Source: Clostridiales bacterium
GTDB lineage: Bacteria; Bacillota; Clostridia; Monoglobales; JAIRYP01
Direction of reading: 5' to 3'
Assembly: GCA_031267755.1 (NCBI GenBank)
Contig: JAIRYP010000011.1
Location: forward strand, 64,761-128,760
DNA: 64,000 bases
Position numbers and translations under genes: made by a program. The notes beneath the pieces are model-generated. The model was not told the DNA's origin. It did no database searches and worked only from the letters and a program-made list of their open reading frames with translations. Positions 58,099-64,000 of the stretch are shown one piece after another; position 1 is the first letter of the stretch; each line of letters starts with the position of its first letter.

Positions 58099-60477
58099 TC
58101 ACCATACTCTCACTCTTTCTTCGGGGGGAACATACATTCCATCTCCTTCAATTATTTTAAACACTATATAAAATTCATCAATTGCCTGCAGTGTCCTATT
58201 TACTCGCAATTTTTCATACGAATGAGGATCTATCTCAAATATATAAATTATTGCATGTCTTCTCGTTGAAGATTTCCACATTTTTCCATAACATATAAAA
58301 AAAACAGTTTCATCACAATTTAAATCCTTTTTGGCAACATCAAATGCCGAAAGAAAACCTCCCAAATCCGCCATATTCTCATCACGTGTAAGCTCGCCAC
58401 AGCTTTTAAGCCCTGGAATTATTTCTAAATCGTTATAAAATTTACTAACCTCATCGCACTTATTTTTAAATTTTTCATAATCTTCTTTATTCCACCAATT
58501 TTCTTTATTTCCATATTCATTATACTTCGCTCCACTACTGTCAATCGCATGACTCAATTCATGTCCAATTATAGTTCCAATCCTACTTAATTTTTTAGTT
58601 CTAGTATATTTTTCATCATAAAAAGGCTTGCCCAATACTCCAAACGGAATAATCATTCCATTAACATCTGGAAAATAGAAAGCGTTTACATCATTTGCAT
58701 GTTCACTAAACTCAGAATTCAAATTCTCAGGTAGCGATTGTTCTTTAACCATTATTTCAAATTTTGTCCTTGCAATTTCAGCCACATTTTCAAACAAGCA
58801 TCCGCCTTCACAAAACAAATGCAATTTTTTCCCATCAAGTGGATCATACCATGCATCTGGATACCCAACATTTGCACCAATCATATCCAGTTTTCTAATT
58901 GCTCTATTTTTAGTCTCATCCGTCAACCAATCAACTTTTTTCAAACGTTCTTGTAAAGCTTCATTAATTTCTTTAACCATTTCCTCAACTTCAATTTTTA
59001 TTTTCTCAGGAAAATATCTTTCTACATACAAAGAATTTGTATAGCTTGGCAAAAGACTCATAATAGAATTCACGGCCGCTTCCTTTGTTGTTGTTCGCTT
59101 ATGTGTTCCATAAATTATATTAAAAAAATCTTCATTCAACCGTACAAAATCTTCAGATAAAGTCCATCCAAAACCTGATAACAATTTTACTTTTAAATAC
59201 TCTTTAAGTAATTCTAAATTATCCTCTTTTATAAATTTTGACGCTTGAATAACAGCTTTTTTATTAACGACAAATAAGGGTCTGCCATCAAATAACTCAA
59301 AACCTGATTTTTCAGCAATCTTTTTTAAATCAACATTTCCAAATATAGATTCAATTTCTGATACATCCGATTTTGTAATTATTTCTTCCAAATCTTTAGA
59401 CGTAGACAAAGCTACTGTTTTCTCCATCTCAAAAATTAAATTTGCAAAATTTTTAGCTATAGCTTCGTTTTTGCCAGTTAAAATAATAAGTTTTTCCAAA
59501 TAATTTTTATACGCATTAGTTTTTCCTTCACCCATAGTAAACAAACTTTTTGAAATTGTTGGAGTTATTGATTCGAAATATAAAACCTTTTCCCTCCCCT
59601 TTTTTTCATCGTTATTCAATATATTACAATAAGTCACATCACGATAAGTTGCAAAACTAAAAAAAGCTTCAGTATAAGTTTCTTTCCTCAAATTATTTTC
59701 AACCTCAATAAGTTCTTCAAGCGTTTTCACAGTTTCGATATCATCAAGATTTTTTTTTATAGGCCTAATTCCGTCTTCGTTTCTTGATTTTATATCCATA
59801 TAATTTTTGTAAAAAACTGAAATTGCATCCTCTTTTTTATTTTTTTCTTCCCCATTCTTAACAATATCTTTAATCATTTTTCTAAAATTTATATAGTTCT
59901 TTTTTTCAAGTTCATCAAACGAAGAATTTCTAAATGCGCCTGACTCAATTGCAACATTATCAAGCCAATCTTTATTTATGTACTCATAAAAATCATCTTT
60001 TAAATTACTTCCATATATTCTCCAAATTCTTCTTATCATCAAATCAAGTTCTTGAATCGTTATATAATCATTGCATCCAAGTATTTGGTTATCTACGCCA
60101 ACTAAAATCCCCAAACTTTTTAATTTATTAACATGAAACATTGCCCAATCCGGTACATCAATAAAATTATCGCCAAAATTTCCAATAAATAAATTATTCC
60201 CTATTGGTTCTGGAATTTCTCCAAATCCATTAGAAAGAATAAGAATGGTCATAGCCTTAGTTGCATAATCCTTGAATGATACACTTGGACAACCGCGTGT
60301 AATCTCTTCCTTGTTCACATATGGATTATAAAATTTAGAACTTTCAAATACAATTTCTTTTACTTGATCTACACTTAAATTTTTATTTTCTGTTTCTGAA
60401 TAAACACTGAAAAAAACTGTACAAAATGACAAACATAAAATTAAACTTAAAAATTTTTTTCTTTTCATAAATCTCAT
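58099..60477 (-). CDS. Secreted M13 (neprilysin-like) metallopeptidase with SLH-like N-terminus
   Basis: Residues 1 to about 27 are a signal peptide (basic start, hydrophobic core, cleavage likely after SVYS). Residues of about 65-155 resemble S-layer homology repeats (FIDVPDWAMFHVNKLKSLGI and the following ITIQELDLMIRRIW), which bind cell-wall polymers. The M13 peptidase starts at DDFYEYINKDWL. The zinc site is IGHELSHAID (HExxH) with the third ligand in ENMADLGG. The C-terminal VNRTLQAIDEFY is the family's usual end. It would sit on the cell surface and cut peptides of under about 40 residues; substrate unknown. GGAGATTACG lies before the ATG. SLH anchoring fits the TagO/WecB-derived polymers. 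Confidence 0.82.
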   Translation of the reverse strand: MRFMKRKKFLSLILCLSFCTVFFSVYSETENKNLSVDQVKEIVFESSKFYNPYVNKEEITRGCPSVSFKDYATKAMTILILSNGFGEIPEPIGNNLFIGNFGDNFIDVPDWAMFHVNKLKSLGILVGVDNQILGCNDYITIQELDLMIRRIWRIYGSNLKDDFYEYINKDWLDNVAIESGAFRNSSFDELEKKNYINFRKMIKDIVKNGEEKNKKEDAISVFYKNYMDIKSRNEDGIRPIKKNLDDIETVKTLEELIEVENNLRKETYTEAFFSFATYRDVTYCNILNNDEKKGREKVLYFESITPTISKSLFTMGEGKTNAYKNYLEKLIILTGKNEAIAKNFANLIFEMEKTVALSTSKDLEEIITKSDVSEIESIFGNVDLKKIAEKSGFELFDGRPLFVVNKKAVIQASKFIKEDNLELLKEYLKVKLLSGFGWTLSEDFVRLNEDFFNIIYGTHKRTTTKEAAVNSIMSLLPSYTNSLYVERYFPEKIKIEVEEMVKEINEALQERLKKVDWLTDETKNRAIRKLDMIGANVGYPDAWYDPLDGKKLHLFCEGGCLFENVAEIARTKFEIMVKEQSLPENLNSEFSEHANDVNAFYFPDVNGMIIPFGVLGKPFYDEKYTRTKKLSRIGTIIGHELSHAIDSSGAKYNEYGNKENWWNKEDYEKFKNKCDEVSKFYNDLEIIPGLKSCGELTRDENMADLGGFLSAFDVAKKDLNCDETVFFICYGKMWKSSTRRHAIIYIFEIDPHSYEKLRVNRTLQAIDEFYIVFKIIEGDGMYVPPEERVRVW

Positions 60478-60660
60478 TTATTACGTAATCTCCTTCGTTT
60501 GTTTTAAGTATTTTAGAATAATTTTGCTTTTAATACAAAAAAATTTATTTTAAAACTAAAAAACACCTTAAGCAAACATCCAATTAAAATAAAAATTTTT
60601 AATTTTTGAACTCATGAAAAATAAAACATTAAAATAATACAAACAAAATAATTAAAGACA

Positions 60661-60690
60661 AAAATAAAGCGCCCTTTGAGACGCTTTAAT
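60661..60690 (-). terminator. Terminator after gerW/ytfJ
   Basis: On the minus strand AAAGCG, a ten-base loop region and CGCTTT (60687-60666) are followed by ATTTTT. It lies about 30 bp past the stop of the gene at 60717. Confidence 0.7.
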
Positions 60691-60716
60691 TTATATATCG
60701 CTACTCTTATAAATAA

Positions 60717-61205
60717 CTATTTGTCCTCGCTTTCATCATAAGTTATATTATTTACATACTCATCGTTAGAAAAATCCAAAGAATCGTCATCAACATCGCA
60801 ACAAGTGCTTGGACATGCTTTCTTTGTTTTTAATTTCCCTACACTTTCTGTAATCTTATCAATAGCATCTGGAATCATTTCTAAAAGTTTATCATATATA
60901 TTTGAGCCTGGATTAATTGGAATAAGTTTTATTTGACCTTTTCCGACTACCATAAAAGCAACAGGAACAATTGTAACTCCGGTTCCACAGCCTCCACCAA
61001 AAGGATTTTTTTGATCTTCGCGAGTTTTATTGGTAAAAAAATCACTACCGCCAACTCCAAATCCAAAAGCAACCCTTGAAATTGGTATTATTGTGCTTCC
61101 ATCATCTGTTACAACTGCTTTACCAATAATGGTATCAACATCAACCATATCTTTTATAGCTTGCATTGATTTTTGTACAAGTGCTTCAATTGGATGTTCT
61201 GCCAT
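60717..61205 (-). CDS. ytfJ: GerW/YtfJ-family sporulation protein
   Basis: The 162-residue protein starts AEHPIEALVQKSMQAIKDMV and has the family core IIGKAVVTDDGSTIIPISRV, GFGVGGSDF and GGGCGTGVTIVPVAFMVVGK. GerW is a forespore protein needed for spore germination in Bacillus. The C-terminus has a CxxCC stretch (CPSTCCDVDDDS), probably not part of the family core. The ATG at 61205 follows GGAGG; the frame is open further upstream without a better site. It is the fourth sporulation gene in the window. Confidence 0.88.
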   Translation of the reverse strand: MAEHPIEALVQKSMQAIKDMVDVDTIIGKAVVTDDGSTIIPISRVAFGFGVGGSDFFTNKTREDQKNPFGGGCGTGVTIVPVAFMVVGKGQIKLIPINPGSNIYDKLLEMIPDAIDKITESVGKLKTKKACPSTCCDVDDDSLDFSNDEYVNNITYDESEDK

Positions 61206-61387
61206 AAATTTATATCCTCCATTCATATAGAAAAACACTGTAAAAATTTCTTTTAACAATAATTTATTACAATTAAACATATTTCAAATTTTTTTATATT
61301 TTCTAATAAATTATTTTTATTATAATAAGATTCTATCCAAAAAAGAAAAAATTAAACTAAAATATATATCGAAAAATATTTTTATAA

Positions 61388-62614
61388 TCAATGTCTCAAC
61401 TTTCTTATAATTGCTCTTTCATTCACATTTTTATCAATTTTTATTTTGACAATATTTTGCGCTACACTTGCAACCTCAATTTTCTCGCCTTCTGAATTTT
61501 CCATGAAATAAACTTTTTGAGTAAAAAACTTATCTTTTTGTGTAAAAACCTCAAGCTTATCACCCATACAAAGTTTGTTCTTTAAAATTATTGAAGCAAT
61601 TTTTGTATCTTTATCATAAACTTTTACAATTCCAATTAAATCATACTTTCTAACATAAGAACCACTTTTATAATTTTGAGAATTAAGATCAGGTTTCTTA
61701 AAATAAAAACCAGTTGTGTATTCTCGATTACTTATTTTTTCAAGCTCTTCCATCCACGACTTATCAATTTTAAAACCATCAGGATTTTTTAAAAAAACAT
61801 TTATTGCCTCTTTATATGTCTTTACAACTGTTGAAACATAATATTCACTCTTCATTCTTCCTTCAATCTTTAAACTAAATACCCCCGCTTTAATCAAACT
61901 ATCAATATGATTTATCATACACAAATCTTTTGAATTCATCACATACGAACCATTTGTACTTCCTACTAAACCAAAAAAATCACCTGGTCTATTTTCTTCC
62001 ATTAAATAATATTTCCATCTACAAGGTTGTGCGCAATCCCCCAAATTTGAATTTCGATTTACCATATATTTGCTAAGCAAACACCTACCAGAATAAGATA
62101 TACACATAGCCCCGTGCACAAACGTTTCAAGTTCTAATTCAATCGGAGTATTTTCTCTTATTTCCTTAATTTCATCCAAATGCAATTCTCGTGCTAATAT
62201 AATCCGCTTTGCGCCCATTTGATACCATTTCTTACAACTCAACCAATTAACATTATTAGCCTGCGTGCTTATGTGTATATCTAATTTGGGAATAAACTCT
62301 TTAGTCATCTCAAAAATTCCTAAATCTGATACTATCACGGCATCAATTCCAGTTGCCGCTGAGTTTTTAATGAACTCAGGATAATTTTTTATTTCCTCAT
62401 TATGAGGTATTATATTAGCCGCTAAATAAACCTTCTTATCTTTAGCATGCGCATAATCAACCGCCTTTTTCATTTCGTCAAAATCAAAATTACTAGCTGC
62501 GTTTCTAAGAGAAAAATTCTTGCCTCCTATATAAACACTATCCGCCCCATAATCTATTGCAATTTTCAATTTTTCAATACTCCCAGCTGGTGCAAGTAAT
62601 TCAATATTATTCAT
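61388..62614 (-). CDS. Peptidase U32 family protein (TrhP-like tRNA hydroxylase)
   Basis: The 408-residue protein begins ELLAPAGSIEKLKIAIDYGA with the U32 signature ELETFVHGAMCISYSGRC and the Cys motif GDCAQPCRW. U32 proteins are now linked to prephenate-dependent hydroxylation of tRNA or rRNA uridine/cytidine (TrhP, RlhA) instead of proteolysis. This length and domain order fit the TrhP (YrrN/YrrO) group, but the target is inferred. AAGGAAATTGTGA precedes the ATG at 62614. It overlaps the upstream gene by eight bases. Confidence 0.85.
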   Translation of the reverse strand: MNNIELLAPAGSIEKLKIAIDYGADSVYIGGKNFSLRNAASNFDFDEMKKAVDYAHAKDKKVYLAANIIPHNEEIKNYPEFIKNSAATGIDAVIVSDLGIFEMTKEFIPKLDIHISTQANNVNWLSCKKWYQMGAKRIILARELHLDEIKEIRENTPIELELETFVHGAMCISYSGRCLLSKYMVNRNSNLGDCAQPCRWKYYLMEENRPGDFFGLVGSTNGSYVMNSKDLCMINHIDSLIKAGVFSLKIEGRMKSEYYVSTVVKTYKEAINVFLKNPDGFKIDKSWMEELEKISNREYTTGFYFKKPDLNSQNYKSGSYVRKYDLIGIVKVYDKDTKIASIILKNKLCMGDKLEVFTQKDKFFTQKVYFMENSEGEKIEVASVAQNIVKIKIDKNVNERAIIRKLRH

Positions 62615-63725
62615 TCACAATTTCCTTAAATTTATTTTTATGATTTAAATTTACTATATTTGCTCGAGTATTTCCAACAATTAAAATCGAAGAACTGTTC
62701 TTAATTAAACATATTCCATTTGGACTATAAGGAATATTTATTGCTTTTCTTATTTTCCCTTCAAAACTAACCATAATTATATTTTCAAAAGAATTAAAAA
62801 TGATATTTCTACCAACAACTTCAACATTCGAGATTTTCCCTTTTTGTTTATAATTTCCAATTTTTTTTCCATTATTTAAATAAATATCAATTTTTGAGTA
62901 TCCATCGCAACTTTCAGTAAGTAAAGTTAACAAACTTTCATTTTCAAAATTTATTTCTTTTATTAAAGAATCTGTAAAATCTATTTTAAATCTAACTTTT
63001 CCAAATTTATCAAAACTTGATATTCCAGAATCAGAAGCTACGATAATCGAACTCTTATCAAATTTAAGTCTAGCAATCAAAACATTTTCTTGGCATACTT
63101 CGAAATTTAATTTTTGATCTTTAACATTAAACACAAAAACCGTTGAAAAGATTTTTTTTTCCTTAATATCCATAACTGAAATAGAAATAAATTTTTCATT
63201 ATTTGAGATTGTAGCGTCTAAAATATTGCCAAAACTTGAAATCCAACTATATAAAATTTTTGCTTTTTTATTAAATAACATAACTCTTCCCTTTGTACCA
63301 AGTTCACTCGTTACTACCAGAACTTTTCCGCTTTTCCCAAGCTTTGCTATTATTATCTCGTTTTCTGTTTTGATTATTTTAATAAGTTTTTTCCCCTTGT
63401 AAAGGTACAGATTTTTTCTATTTCCCGCACAAAGCATTATATATTTTCCGTTTACATCTGCAAAAAAACTAAGATTTCCGTTTTTTATTTCCCATAAAAA
63501 TTTTCCAAATATATTATATAAACTAATACCTTCATTGTTTATCCTAAGAATTTTCCGAGTACAATACGGCACAAACCTTTCTTTCAAACTGTTAAAATTT
63601 ATCTCTAAACTATTTTGTGTTTTTTCACTTACAACTTTTAAAAAAACTATCGAATATAAAAAAAGCCCTACTACAATAACAACTACAAAAATATTCAATA
63701 ATTTTCTAAAAACTTTTGATAACAA
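62607..63725 (-). CDS. Membrane-anchored beta-propeller-like protein (DUF5711 type)
   Basis: Residues of about 8-32 form an N-terminal membrane anchor. The remaining ~340 residues are a run of short beta-strand repeats (ISLYNIFGKFLWEI, VMLFNKKAKILYSW, ISSFDKFGKVRFKI, IDIYLNNGKKIGNY) typical of a WD/PQQ-like propeller outside the membrane. It matches the clostridial DUF5711 type; function unknown. The start is a TTG at 63725 after AAGGTG. It lies 88 bp after truA and overlaps the U32 gene. Confidence 0.65.
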   Translation of the reverse strand: MLSKVFRKLLNIFVVVIVVGLFLYSIVFLKVVSEKTQNSLEINFNSLKERFVPYCTRKILRINNEGISLYNIFGKFLWEIKNGNLSFFADVNGKYIMLCAGNRKNLYLYKGKKLIKIIKTENEIIIAKLGKSGKVLVVTSELGTKGRVMLFNKKAKILYSWISSFGNILDATISNNEKFISISVMDIKEKKIFSTVFVFNVKDQKLNFEVCQENVLIARLKFDKSSIIVASDSGISSFDKFGKVRFKIDFTDSLIKEINFENESLLTLLTESCDGYSKIDIYLNNGKKIGNYKQKGKISNVEVVGRNIIFNSFENIIMVSFEGKIRKAINIPYSPNGICLIKNSSSILIVGNTRANIVNLNHKNKFKEIVNE

Positions 63726-63813
63726 AGCTACACCTTATCCTGCTTCATAAAATAGAGAGTTAAATTTATCACAAATTTTTGTTACATTAAAAACATTAAT
63801 ATAAAAATATTAT

Positions 63814-64000
63814 TTAATTTTTTTCTCTAGAAAATTTGGAAAAATCCACAAAAACTTTTTCCAAAAAAAGACCATGTGGCGGCGCAGTGGGCCCAGCTAA
63901 ATCTCGATTTTTTGCAATCAAAATACTTTTTATTAATTCGGGTGCTATTTTACCGCGCCCCACCTCAATTAATGTGCCAACAATAATTCTAACCATGTTA
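63814..64000 (-). CDS. truA: tRNA pseudouridine(38-40) synthase, C-terminal part
   Basis: The visible 3' end reads [17 protein letters not shown], then [16 protein letters not shown], the typical C-terminus of TruA, which isomerises uridines 38-40 in the anticodon arm. The frame is open to the window edge and the residue before MVR is Asn, as in the family's HNMVR. The 5' two thirds, with the catalytic Asp, lie outside the window. Confidence 0.9.
   Translation of the reverse strand, partial: NMVRIIVGTLIEVGRGKIAPELIKSILIAKNRDLAGPTAPPHGLFLEKVFVDFSKFSREKN

Overview
The window is a very AT-rich stretch of a Clostridia-type Bacillota (Firmicutes) chromosome. Four sporulation genes point to that group: a SpoIIQ-like LytM protein, SpoVM, sigma-G and the GerW/YtfJ family. 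The house-keeping genes are also Gram-positive in style (FtsH, TagO/WecB, a DAP pathway with asd and lysA, a bL32 with a zinc ribbon). Mixed into them are large proteins that look built to act on a eukaryotic cell. This combination suggests a host-associated or intracellular clostridial bacterium, for example an endosymbiont of protists; the host is inference.

Layout. 1-2600: start of an unidentified gene, a second decayed copy of the 3' end of fabF, an orphan protein and 1 kb of decayed-looking DNA. 2601-8058 (minus): hisS, aspS, fabG, acpP, fabF, tightly packed. 8128-15733 (minus): trpS, two tandem USP-type deubiquitinase-like genes, tagO, wecB, then spoIIQ. 16022-17311 (plus): a polyproline/WH2 actin-binding-type protein. 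17487-23376 (plus): an HPr-like protein without the active histidine, an orphan 2-oxoacid oxidoreductase gamma subunit, lysA, dnaA and a 716-residue orphan. 23633-32751 (minus): tRNA-Gln, a second His-less HPr-like protein, tadA, a double glycosyltransferase, and a paralogous pair of giant helical proteins (746 and 1144 aa). 32920-41490 (mostly plus): a small membrane protein, spoVM, an ECF S component and ftsH (both minus), asd, rpmF, a degenerate ATPase-domain protein, a DUF4153-like membrane protein, prmC, sigG. 41586-52275 (minus): rpoB, rpoC, a DEAD-box helicase, a coiled-coil protein, rsmD. 52511-55997 (plus): a protein with a PI3/4-kinase-like core, then ispE. 56695-64000 (minus): truA (partial), a DUF5711-like propeller protein, a U32 peptidase/tRNA hydroxylase homologue, gerW, an M13 metallopeptidase with an SLH-like N-terminus, metK.

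The candidate new biology is a set of putative effectors scattered among core operons: one actin-type WH2 protein, two USP-type cysteine peptidases, one PI-kinase-like protein and several large orphan helical proteins. At least four of them share a layout of N-terminal domain, acidic/Ser-rich linker and a C-terminal helical module ending in an aromatic amphipathic helix and a basic cluster. That module may be a delivery or membrane-targeting signal. The retained forespore genes (a SpoIIQ with complete catalytic motif, sigG, spoVM) suggest the organism may still form spores, perhaps as its transmission stage.
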